Below are positions 53,197 through 64,000 of a stretch of DNA of 64,000 nucleotides, piece after piece. This DNA comes from CAIVVT01 sp963838205 (GTDB lineage: Bacteria; Acidobacteriota; Terriglobia; Bryobacterales; Bryobacteraceae), in contig CAWIQF010000020.1 in assembly GCA_963838205.1 (NCBI GenBank), positions 1-64,000 of the forward strand, written 5' to 3'. The position numbers and the translations under genes are program-made. Each line of letters starts with the position of its first letter. The stretch's first letter is position 1. Below the pieces are notes generated by a model that saw nothing but the letters and a program-made list of their open reading frames with translations, was not told the DNA's origin and searched no databases.

Positions 53197-56100
53197 ATGA
53201 GATTCATAATGTTCAGACCTTTGGCAGTCCTCCTGGCGGCATGCGCGGCGCTGTGCGCGCAGAGCAATTTCGCGACGTTGAGCGGGCGCGTTCAGGATCC
53301 TTCGCAGACGCCCGTCTCCGGCGCGCGCGTCACGGTCACGGCCAAGGCAACCGCCGCCACACGGGTTGCGGCGACAAACCACGAGGGTCTGTTCGAGCTG
53401 CCGAATCTGGTGCCCGGCGAGTATTCGCTGCAGGTGAGCGCCACCGGGTTCTCGGACCAGCAACGCGATGTCGTTCTCGAAGTCGGCCAGCACATGGGGC
53501 TCGATCTCACCGTCCAAATTGGACAGAAGTACGAATCCGTGCAGGTCGTCGCGTCGGCCGAGAACCTGAAAACGCAGGACGTCAGCATTGGCGAAGTCGT
53601 CGAGCCGAAGTCGATGCAGGATCTGCCGCTGAATGGCCGGATGTTGATCGACCTGGCGCTGACGGTGCCCGACGCGCACGTCGGCATGGGCGCCCAGACC
53701 GGCGATTCGAGCCCGCTCTACTGGCGCCCCGGCCAGAGGTCCTCGATCACCGTCGCCGGCAATCGGCCTACCGCCAACTACTACCTGCTCGATGGCGTCA
53801 CGAATACGGACCCGACGTTCAACGCCATGAATCTGAGTCTGTCACCGGATGCCGTGCAGGAGTTCCAAGTGCAGACGGGCAGTTATTCGGCGGAACTGGG
53901 AGGTGGCGGCGGAGGCCAGGTGAACATCATCACTCGCCAGGGCTCCAGCCAGTTCCACGGAACCGGGTATGAGTTCCTGCGCAACGACGCCCTGGACGCA
54001 CGCACGTGGAATGAGACGCCAGGGACCAGCCATCTTGTGCAGAACAATTACGGCGGCTCGCTGGGCGGTCCGCTGTTTGGAAAGCAGACGTTCTTCTTCT
54101 TGAACTTCGAAGGCTTCCGCCAGGCCCAGGCGCAGACCGCGATGGACACGGTGCCGACTGGCACGGAAGCGGGCGGCAACTTCAGTGCCAGCGGCGCAAC
54201 CGTTTTCGACCCGTCCACTTCCCATGCGAATCCCAATTACAACCCCGCGTTGCCAGTGAGCACCAGCAATCCGCAGACTTTGCGCAGCGAGTTTCCAAAC
54301 AACGTGATTCCGGCCGCACGACTCAATTCAGCGGCCGCTCTGATGCTGCAGAATTACGTGCCGCGCCCGAACTCGATGGGCGACATGGGCTATGGCATGA
54401 CGATGAATGGGACGCCCACCGTGTTCGGCGCCGGCATGGATTCCAACAACCTGCTTGACGTCCGCGATGGCCTCGAACGCAACAATCAGGGCACGGTTCG
54501 CGTAGACCACACCTTCGGTGACAAAGACACGCTCAGCGGCCGATTCTCCTCGAGCAACGAGCAGGGATTCATGCCCCAAAATCTGCCCGGTTACGGCTTC
54601 AACTTCGACAACGCCTCGCAGAACGGTTCCATCATCTGGACGCGCATCATCTCGCCGACTATCGTGGACACGGCCTCCGTCGGCGTCTCCCGGCTGGCTA
54701 TGCACCACTGGACGCAGAATAACGGCGTGAACGACATCGTCAACGCGCTTGGCATCACGGGCACGAACTTCGGCGGCCCAGCCGCCTGGGGCGCGCCATA
54801 TTTCAACGTGCAGGGGTATTCGCCGTTCGGCGACGCCTGGCAGGCGACGCCCATGAGCCAGTGGAGCACGACCTTCGAGGGCCGTGAAACGCTGGCCTGG
54901 CAGAAGGGCCGTCACAGCCTGAAGTTCGGCGGCGATTACCGCCGCGTGATCTGGCCGATGTGGGCCCTGGTCCAGAGTCGCGGGTACTACCAATTCACGC
55001 CTGGCTTCACCACGCAAACTGCGACCAACGATGGCACGGGCTCCGCACTGGCGAGTTTCCTGCTCGGCGATCCAGCATCGGAACAGCTTCAAGCCGGCGT
55101 GCCCAGCATGAACCTGCGGAACTGGTCCGTGGGCGCCTTCGCGCAAGATACCTGGCGCATCACACCTTCGACGACGATCGATGCCGGCGTACGTTATGAA
55201 TTCGAAACGCCTCTGGCGGACATAACGCGCCAATGGAGCAACATCGAGCAGGAAGGCGGGCAGTTGGTGGCGTTCATCGGCGGCCAGAATGGGATGCCGA
55301 AGGGTCTGCAGTATCCTCCCAAGCTGCGATTCGCGCCGCGGGTGGGCCTGGCGCACCATTTCCAGAAAAGCGGCCTGGTGTTTCGCGGCGCGTATGGTAT
55401 TTTCTATACGCCGGTGGACATGAATACCTGGTGCAACCAGTTGCACAACGTGCCCATTCTGTTCCCCATCACCAAGCAGAGCGACAACTTCACTCCGCAG
55501 ATCAGCGGATTCAATTTCCCGCAACCCGTGCTTGGCAAAACGGTGGTGAGCTTCACGGGCTTCGATCCGCACGCGGCCGCACCGTATGTGCAGCAGTGGA
55601 GCGGCTCGTTCGAGAAGAGCCTGGGACACGATACCACTCTGGAGGTGGGCTATCACGGCGAGCGCGGCGAGCACCTGCAGCAGGCAGTCCTGATCAACAA
55701 CGCACTGCCCGGACCGGGCGCCATTCAGCCGCGCCGGCCCTATGCCGATGCCACTTTCATGGCTGGCACGGTCTTCCCCAGCACTCTCGACGTTGCGAGC
55801 AGCACGTTCCCCGTCAGCTCGGTAAACGACCTCCAGGATCGGGCCCGGAGTTGGTACGACGCCGGCTACGTCAGTCTGCGGCGGCGCTATTCGCATGGGC
55901 TGAGTCTCCTGGGCAACTACACTTACGCAAAAAATCTCAGCGACGCTCCCGATTTCCGGTCGCCCATGTCGGAGTCCACAATTCCGCAGAACGACAATGA
56001 CCTGAACGCGGAGAAGGGGCCCGCGTGCGACATACGCCATCGCGTCTCGGCGAGCATTGTCTATGAAGTGCCCGCCCTGCGGGCCTCGAATTGGACGCGC

Positions 56101-56565
56101 TCGCTTACGCGCGACTGGCGGCTGTCCACGATCTACCAGATCCAAAGCGGATTCCCATTCACGATTTCGGTTTTCGGCGACACTGCCAATGCGGGAACGA
56201 TTATCGGCGAAAATCCCATCCGCGCGAACTACAATGGCCAGCCGGTTTTCGGCGCGGGCACGCAAACCACGGCGGAATGGTTCAATCCCCAGGCCTTCAG
56301 CACTCCGGCCGCGTACACCTTCGGCAATGTCGGACGCAACACCGTTTACGGGCCCGGCATGCAAACGATGGATCTGGCACTGGTCCGTTCCTTCGCGGTC
56401 GCGGAACGCCTGCGCCTGGAGCTTCGCGCCGAGTCCTTCAATGCGCTGAACCATTCCAACTGGGGTACGCCGAACCGCTTCGTCAACACGCCGCAATTCG
56501 GCACCATCACGGAAGCCTCCACGCCTGGCCGCGAGTTCCAGTTGAGTGCCAGGCTTTCCTTCTGA
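53197..56565 (+). CDS. TonB-dependent receptor, Oar-like, with carboxypeptidase-regulatory domain
   Basis: A 1122-aa outer-membrane transporter. Signal peptide (FRPLAVLLAACAALCAQ), CarboxypepD_reg domain at about residues 25-110 (ATLSGRVQDPSQTPVSGARV, GLFELPNLVPGEYSLQVSAT), plug at about 125-240 (PLNGRMLIDLALTVPDAHVG, ANYYLLDGVTNTDPTFNA, GGGGGGQVNIITRQGSSQFH), then a barrel ending QLSARLSF with the terminal Phe. ATG 53197 follows CGGAGA; ATG 53209 is a weaker alternative. It has a long leader with promoter and hairpin, suggesting regulated expression. It converges with the GH127 gene, whose product could supply or process its ligand (inference). Confidence 0.93.
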   Translation: MRFIMFRPLAVLLAACAALCAQSNFATLSGRVQDPSQTPVSGARVTVTAKATAATRVAATNHEGLFELPNLVPGEYSLQVSATGFSDQQRDVVLEVGQHMGLDLTVQIGQKYESVQVVASAENLKTQDVSIGEVVEPKSMQDLPLNGRMLIDLALTVPDAHVGMGAQTGDSSPLYWRPGQRSSITVAGNRPTANYYLLDGVTNTDPTFNAMNLSLSPDAVQEFQVQTGSYSAELGGGGGGQVNIITRQGSSQFHGTGYEFLRNDALDARTWNETPGTSHLVQNNYGGSLGGPLFGKQTFFFLNFEGFRQAQAQTAMDTVPTGTEAGGNFSASGATVFDPSTSHANPNYNPALPVSTSNPQTLRSEFPNNVIPAARLNSAAALMLQNYVPRPNSMGDMGYGMTMNGTPTVFGAGMDSNNLLDVRDGLERNNQGTVRVDHTFGDKDTLSGRFSSSNEQGFMPQNLPGYGFNFDNASQNGSIIWTRIISPTIVDTASVGVSRLAMHHWTQNNGVNDIVNALGITGTNFGGPAAWGAPYFNVQGYSPFGDAWQATPMSQWSTTFEGRETLAWQKGRHSLKFGGDYRRVIWPMWALVQSRGYYQFTPGFTTQTATNDGTGSALASFLLGDPASEQLQAGVPSMNLRNWSVGAFAQDTWRITPSTTIDAGVRYEFETPLADITRQWSNIEQEGGQLVAFIGGQNGMPKGLQYPPKLRFAPRVGLAHHFQKSGLVFRGAYGIFYTPVDMNTWCNQLHNVPILFPITKQSDNFTPQISGFNFPQPVLGKTVVSFTGFDPHAAAPYVQQWSGSFEKSLGHDTTLEVGYHGERGEHLQQAVLINNALPGPGAIQPRRPYADATFMAGTVFPSTLDVASSTFPVSSVNDLQDRARSWYDAGYVSLRRRYSHGLSLLGNYTYAKNLSDAPDFRSPMSESTIPQNDNDLNAEKGPACDIRHRVSASIVYEVPALRASNWTRSLTRDWRLSTIYQIQSGFPFTISVFGDTANAGTIIGENPIRANYNGQPVFGAGTQTTAEWFNPQAFSTPAAYTFGNVGRNTVYGPGMQTMDLALVRSFAVAERLRLELRAESFNALNHSNWGTPNRFVNTPQFGTITEASTPGREFQLSARLSF

Positions 56566-56699
56566 GGCGTGCCGTGGAAGGGCAGCGCAACCGGATTCGC
56601 CGCCGCAGTCTTCTCAAGATGGCAGGATTCGTTGCCGGGTGTGGGTGCCGGAGCTACACCTCGGCGGCGGCTCGGTAACGGCACGGCGAAGGCCGAGTC

Positions 56700-58557
56700 C
56701 TAGCGGCCGGGGGCGGGCGCGGCGGCGGGTTGCGGCAGCCAGATGCGGTATTCGCGGGCCGCGGCAAACGGAACGAGATGCAGCGTCACGTCGCGGGCGC
56801 GGCCGTTTTCAGTGACGACGCCGGGCAGGTCGTACAGCCCAGACTTTTCCGCAGTGAGCTGTTCGGGGAGGGTCTTCAACGCCGCCTGGTTGAGGTCGGG
56901 GATGTTGGGACTGGCCCCCTTGTCGAGAGCCAGCACGAGCGGGCCGCGCTCGACGGCGACGTAGTTGGGATAGCTCTTGCCGCCGGGCGTAAAGCGCACG
57001 GCCAGATCGACGTTGACCTCGACGCGGTCGCCACGTTTCCATTCGCGAGTGAGGCGCATGTATTCGCCAGGCCGGCCTGTGACCTGCTTGCCATCCGGCC
57101 CGGTGGCGCGGAACGAAGCGGCCCACTCGGGCACGCGCAGGGCGAACGTGAAGCGGTGCGGCTGGTCCGGCGTCAAAGTGAAAACTGCGTGTCCGTCGAA
57201 CGGATAATTGGTCTCGGATTTGACGTGCACGCCGGCGATCAGGGCCTCACCCGGAGCGATGATTTCGATGGCGACGGCGGCAGGGGCCGCTCTGCCCGCG
57301 TCAACTGGGTCCAGTATGGTACCGGGCGGGATAGGGTCGAGCGCGCCCCAGAGCAACCGCGGGATGAGCGAGATGCCGCGCGGCTCGGAGGAGCGGCAGC
57401 AGTTGATATCGGTCGAGGGCTGCTTGCGGCCGTCCATCGGGGTGAAATAGCAGATGTTGCCGGTGAGCGGATCCTGGGCGGCGAGCAATTGGTTGAAGAC
57501 GGTGCGCTCGATCTGCTGGGCGTACTGGGCTTCCCCGGTGAGGCGCAGCAGTTGCAGGTTCAATTGCAGCCAGGTGACGGTGACGCAACCCTCGCCGACC
57601 TCGTCCTTCTGTTCGGCGGGGAGATCGAAGTCGTCGCGGAAGTGCTCGTGGGCGGAGGCCGTGCCGGTGAGATAGCGATGGTGGGCGACGACGTCGCGCT
57701 GGGCGGCCAGAGCGGCGTTGAAGTAGCGCTCGTCGCCGGTGAGGCGGTAGAGTTCGCACAGGCCGACGAGGTCGGACATCATCTCATACGCCTTGGCGTT
57801 GGCAGTGTGGAATACGGAGCCGGCGCTCAGCAGCGACGAGATAATCTTCGGCCCGTTGGGCTGTTCCCAAGCCTGATCCACGATAAAGCGCGCAAAAGCG
57901 AGGTAGCGCGGATCGCCGGTGTAGCGATAAAGCTGGCAGATGGGTTCGAGGACGCTGGTGGCGGCCATGCCGACGTGCTCCGAGCTTCTGATGATGTCGC
58001 GGCCGCCGCCCTGGAAGGTCGCGATCAGCAGATCGCCGATGCGGCGCGAGGCGGTGAGCGCGCGCTCGTCGCCCGAGACGCGGTACCAGGCGAGCAGTCC
58101 GATGAGGTCGTATTTATGGACCCAGACGTCCCAACTGGTCCAGCGTTTGTCATCCGTATAGGTGCCGAGATAGCCGTCGTCCTTCTGGCAGGCGATGAGC
58201 GCGAGGGCCATGCGGTCCATCTGCACCTTCAGGCGCGGGTCGTGGGTGAAGCGCCAGGTATTGGCGGCGGCGTCGAGGTATTTCCCGATGTGCTCGCCGA
58301 TCCATTCCTGAGCGCCGGGGCGATGGCGGAAGCCGGCCAGAAGGGCGTCTTCCTCGATGGCCAGAAGACGCTTCTCGAGGTTGATGTGCATGCGCTCGCC
58401 GAGCAGGCCGGTGACCGATTGCGTTTCAAAAGGGGCCGGAACGAAGCGGTCCTGGATGGCGTCGGCCACCTTAGGATTCGGGCCGGCGGGCGCCGGCGCG
58501 GCGGCGGCGAAGGCGATACTGGAAGTGAGAAAGACGAGCGGCGGCAAGGCGAGGCGC

Positions 58558-58559
<2 letters not shown>
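56700..58559 (-). CDS. GH127-family (DUF1680) beta-L-arabinofuranosidase-like protein, secreted
   Basis: A 619-aa secreted hydrolase. A signal peptide (ALPPLVFLTSSIAFAAAA) precedes the (alpha/alpha)6 barrel: NLEKRLLAIEEDALLAGFRH, KDDGYLGTYTDDKRWTSWDV, YKHDL-type WVHKYDLIGLLAWY. The zinc-thiolate catalytic site of GH127 is recognisable as GEGCVTV (Glu and Cys ligands) and INCCRSSEPRG (double Cys, one being the nucleophile). The C-terminal beta-domains include YMRLTREWKRGDRVEVNVDL. It probably removes beta-L-arabinofuranose from plant or glycoprotein glycans. ATG 58559 overlaps the divergent ATPase start codon (shared CATG). Confidence 0.92.
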
Positions 58560-59283
<724 letters not shown>

Positions 59284-59319
59284 GGCTTTCCGCTGCGCGC
59301 GGGAGGGAGGCAGGTAAAC

Positions 59320-60069
59320 ATGTTCGAACGATACACAGAAAAAGCGCGCCGGGTGATCTTCTTTGCGCGGTACGAGGCGAGCCAGTACGGCAGCCCGTAT
59401 ATCGAGACGGAGCACCTGCTGCTTGGGCTGCTGCGGGAAAACAAGGCGGTGGCTAAGCAGTTCCTGCACTCGGAGGCGGGTGTCGAGTCGATCCGCAAGC
59501 AGATCGAAGCGCAGATGACCGTGCGGGAGAAGGTGGCCACTTCGGTGGACCTGCCGCTGAGCCACGGGTGCAAGAAGGTGCTGGCGTTTGCGGCCGAGGA
59601 AGCCGAACGGCTGAGCCATAAGCACATCGGCACCGCGCACCTGCTGCTCGGCTTGCTGCGGGAGCAGAGCTGCAATGCCACCGTATTACTGGTGGCTGAG
59701 GGCGTAAGCCTGGAGGCGGTGCGCGCGCAGCTCCGCTCAGGCCCGGAGACGGGCTCGGGCAAAGAAACAAACACCATAAACTTCGACGTGCCTGGCGAGC
59801 CCACAGCCGTGCATGTTGACCAGGCCGCGCTGGACTTCATCAAGATGTTCGGCGCCGAGGCGCGGCGCATTCTCATGTATGCCGTTGCCGAGGCGGAGCG
59901 CCTGGGGCACGCCGAAATCGGCGCCGGGCACCTGCTGCTGGGTATTTTGCGCGAGGAGTCGTCAGCCGCGGCTAAGCTATTGGAGGCAAACGGACTAGGA
60001 CAAAAACGCGTGGAAGCTGAATTGTTTCGCGAGATTTCCGATTCGCCGGGCGCCCCTGGTGAGTCTTAG
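59320..60069 (+). CDS. Clp_N repeat protein (ClpC N-domain paralogue without ATPase)
   Basis: A 249-aa protein made of Clp_N repeats only. The first about 130 residues are nearly identical to the ClpC N-domain downstream (MFERYTEKARRVIFFARYEA, SPYIETEHLLLGLLRE, LSHKHIGTAHLLLGLLRE). After a polar linker a further repeat follows (MFGAEARRILMYAVAEAERL, AEIGAGHLLLGILREESSAA). No AAA+ domain, Walker motif or UVR motif. Clp_N domains bind substrates, phosphoarginine tags and adaptors, so this could be an adaptor or decoy for ClpC (inference). It lies 140 bases upstream of clpC, probably in one transcript with partial read-through. GGAGGGAGGCAGG upstream is a strong ribosome site. Confidence 0.9.
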   Translation: MFERYTEKARRVIFFARYEASQYGSPYIETEHLLLGLLRENKAVAKQFLHSEAGVESIRKQIEAQMTVREKVATSVDLPLSHGCKKVLAFAAEEAERLSHKHIGTAHLLLGLLREQSCNATVLLVAEGVSLEAVRAQLRSGPETGSGKETNTINFDVPGEPTAVHVDQAALDFIKMFGAEARRILMYAVAEAERLGHAEIGAGHLLLGILREESSAAAKLLEANGLGQKRVEAELFREISDSPGAPGES

Positions 60070-60210
60070 AATTAGGGGTAGGTCAGTCTCTATCCGCAAA
60101 GAGGAGAGCCCGCCACGCCGGCGGGTTGGAGAGGAATCGGGGCTGAAGCCGGGTAAGCCGGTTAAGGGGAATCACAACCGCGCTCAACCGGGCTGAAAAG
60201 GGGCTCGTAC
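60070..60210. other. Spacer with hairpin between Clp_N and clpC
   Basis: This 140-base spacer contains CCCGCC(ACGCC)GGCGGG at about 60109-60125 and a second GC-rich complementarity (GAAGCCGGGTAAGCCGGTTA) without T-tracts. It may tune read-through from the Clp_N gene into clpC. AAAAGGGG precedes the clpC ATG. Confidence 0.4.
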
Positions 60211-62682
<2,472 letters not shown>

Positions 62683-62708
62683 ATCGCGGTTCAAATCGAA
62701 GGAAGAAG

Positions 62709-62733
62709 GGCGGCTTGCGGGCCGCCTTTTTTT
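62709..62733 (+). terminator. Rho-independent terminator of clpC
   Basis: GGCGGC (62709-62714), loop TTGCGG, GCCGCC (62721-62726), then seven T residues (62727-62733). It is the only textbook intrinsic terminator seen in the window. Confidence 0.85.
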
Positions 62734-62808
62734 GCGTGCGTGCGCAGCCATGGCGGCATGCGGCGCGACCGGCTGCAGCGGCAGCGCCAACGCGATATGG
62801 TATGGAGC

Positions 62809-63726
62809 ATGACACGGCGGACGATACTTGGCGGACTGGCGGCGGCAGCCGCGGCGAACCTCGGCAGGGCGGCGGCGCGGTCGAAGATCAGGCTGGGCGG
62901 GCCGGTGTTCGGCAAGCACGATGACCCGCGCGAACTGGCGCGGGCGCACCGCGAACTGGGCTACTCCGCGGCGTATTGCCCGGAGGCGAAGCTCGAGGAC
63001 AAAGAGCGGATCCGGGCCATCGAGGAAGGCTTCAAAGCCGAGGGCGTCGTGATCTCCGAGGTCGGCGCGTGGAAGAACCTGCTCGACCCCGACGGCGAAA
63101 AGCGGAAGCAGAATTTCGACTACGTCGCGACGCGGCTGGCGCTGGCCGAGGCGGTGGGCGCGATCGACTGCGTCAACATCGCCGGCTCGTACAGCCCGAC
63201 GGTGTGGTACGGGCCGCATCCAAAGAACCTGAGCCGCGAGTTTTTCGATGCGACGGTGGAGAACTGCCGCAAGCTGATCGACCAGGTGAAGCCGAAGCGC
63301 ACGAAGTTCTGTCTGGAGATGATGGGCTGGAGCTGGCCCGACACGGCGGAGCACTACGTTGAGCTGATTCGGGCGATCGACCGCAAGGCGTTCGGCGTGC
63401 ATATCGACGTCTGCAATACGATTAATACGCCCGAGCGTTTTTACAACAATGGCGCCTATATTCGCGAGCTGATCGCCAAGCTGGGGCCGTGGATTCTGTC
63501 GTGCCATGCCAAGGACCTGGACTGGCCCGCGGAGATGAACGTGCATTTCGTCGAGGTGATCCCCGGCCGCGGCTCCGTCGACTACCGTGCGTACCTCGAA
63601 GCGCTGGCGGCGCTGGGGCGCGAGACGCCACTGATGCTGGAGCATCTCAAAACGGCGGAGGAGTACGCCGAGGGTGCGGCCTACATCCGCAAGGTGGCGC
63701 ACGAGGTGGGCGTCGAGTTCGTCTGA
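62809..63726 (+). CDS. Sugar phosphate isomerase/epimerase family, Tat-exported
   Basis: A 305-aa TIM-barrel protein with a Tat signal (TRRTILGGLAAAAAANLGRA). Family segments: LGYSAAYCPEAKLEDKERIR, VVISEVGAWKNLLDPDGEKR, AIDCVNIAGSYSPTVWYGP, FCLEMMGWSWPDTAEHYVEL, VHIDVCNTINTPERFYNN and LSCHAKDLDWPAEMNVHFVE, VIPGRGSVDYRAYLEALAAL. The Glu, Asp, His and Glu residues in these segments are the expected metal ligands. ATG 62809 is chosen so that the twin Arg is at residues 3-4; ATG 62797 and 62740 are in frame. Third such exported isomerase in the window. Substrate unknown. Confidence 0.9.
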   Translation: MTRRTILGGLAAAAAANLGRAAARSKIRLGGPVFGKHDDPRELARAHRELGYSAAYCPEAKLEDKERIRAIEEGFKAEGVVISEVGAWKNLLDPDGEKRKQNFDYVATRLALAEAVGAIDCVNIAGSYSPTVWYGPHPKNLSREFFDATVENCRKLIDQVKPKRTKFCLEMMGWSWPDTAEHYVELIRAIDRKAFGVHIDVCNTINTPERFYNNGAYIRELIAKLGPWILSCHAKDLDWPAEMNVHFVEVIPGRGSVDYRAYLEALAALGRETPLMLEHLKTAEEYAEGAAYIRKVAHEVGVEFV

Positions 63727-63894
63727 GCGGGCGTTCTCCCTATGCGAAATGCGCGTTTGCGAGCGCGCTGTATCGGGCTGGACCCGCGGCATCCGGGCAT
63801 CCACGCTCCGGCGGCCGTCGTGGCCTTCCGGCAACTCTCCCGGGAACGAATGCTATCTTAGCGGATACGGGCCGCCGCCCGATCACCACCCCCT

Positions 63895-64000
63895 ATGAGC
63901 CAGATTCTGCCTGTCGTTCCGTTAACCCTTGAAGGCGCCAGCGTCCTCCATCAGATGTTCCGCGTCCGCTGGGACCAGTGGCTGGCCGTCAACGCCGGGA
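63895..64000 (+). CDS. 5' end of a probable chlorite dismutase/HemQ-family gene (cut by window)
   Basis: ATG 63895 opens MSQILPVVPLTLEGASVLHQ then MFRVRWDQWLAVNAG and runs off the window. The TLEG..VLHQMFRVRW..W pattern resembles the start of chlorite dismutase-like coproheme decarboxylases (HemQ), which make heme from coproheme. Only about 35 residues are visible, so the call is provisional. Confidence 0.55.
   Translation, partial: MSQILPVVPLTLEGASVLHQMFRVRWDQWLAVNAG

Noticed and set aside
54328..56496. A 722-codon - strand frame opposite the second TonB receptor
   Set aside because: Antisense shadow with Arg/His-rich composition and no recognisable domain.

Overview
The window looks like a chromosomal segment of an Acidobacteriota bacterium, most likely a Solibacter/Bryobacter-type member. 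This is inferred from gene content: GC-rich DNA, two large Oar-like TonB-dependent receptors with an N-terminal carboxypeptidase-regulatory domain, several Tat-exported sugar isomerase-like and Gfo/Idh/MocA-like proteins, an FG-GAP/ASPIC-UnbV protein, and many secreted glycoside hydrolases. No rRNA, tRNA or CRISPR array was seen. Three conserved genes (PQQ dehydrogenase, mutS2, yidC) each carry one extra base that breaks the frame, which suggests a draft or metagenome-assembled sequence with residual indels.

Layout. 0.4-1.7 kb: an IS110-type transposase. 1.7-16.1 kb: a TonB receptor, a Tat sugar isomerase, a GH27 alpha-galactosidase, a frame-broken PQQ/cytochrome c dehydrogenase, a Nudix hydrolase coupled to mutS2, a two-gene Tat operon (oxidoreductase plus isomerase) and a PrxQ/Bcp peroxiredoxin. 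16.2-20.8 kb: the conserved rpmH-rnpA-yidD-yidC-jag-mnmE cluster behind a good sigma70-type promoter. 20.9-25.9 kb: housekeeping genes nusB-ribH, lepA, rdgB-rph and a tiny membrane protein. 26-47.9 kb: secreted carbohydrate and amide catabolism: a GtaA-like glutaminase, two UROD-family proteins, a Gfo/Idh/MocA protein, a GH42-like hydrolase, two methyltransferases, an FG-GAP protein, two GH78-like rhamnosidases and an enolase-superfamily enzyme. 47.9-52.5 kb: an integrase remnant, an SsuABC/NrtABC-like ABC transporter, a small IxxNQ-heptad coiled-coil protein and a divergent LysR regulator. 53-64 kb: a second TonB receptor, a GH127-type hydrolase, a LolD-like ATPase, a Clp_N-only protein in tandem with full-length ClpC, another Tat isomerase, and the 5' end of a probable chlorite dismutase/HemQ-family gene.

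How the genes may work together: the TonB receptors would import ligands produced or scavenged by the exported hydrolases (GH27, GH42-like, GH78, GH127). Periplasmic isomerase-, oxidoreductase- and enolase-type enzymes would then process sugars or sugar acids. The gaps between these genes hold several kinds of palindromic or dispersed repeats. The features I find most worth following up are the seven-heptad IxxNQ protein beside the ABC operon, the Clp_N/ClpC tandem, the UROD-GH78 translational coupling, the multi-hairpin element at 32.2 kb, and the missing canonical start codon of rnpA.
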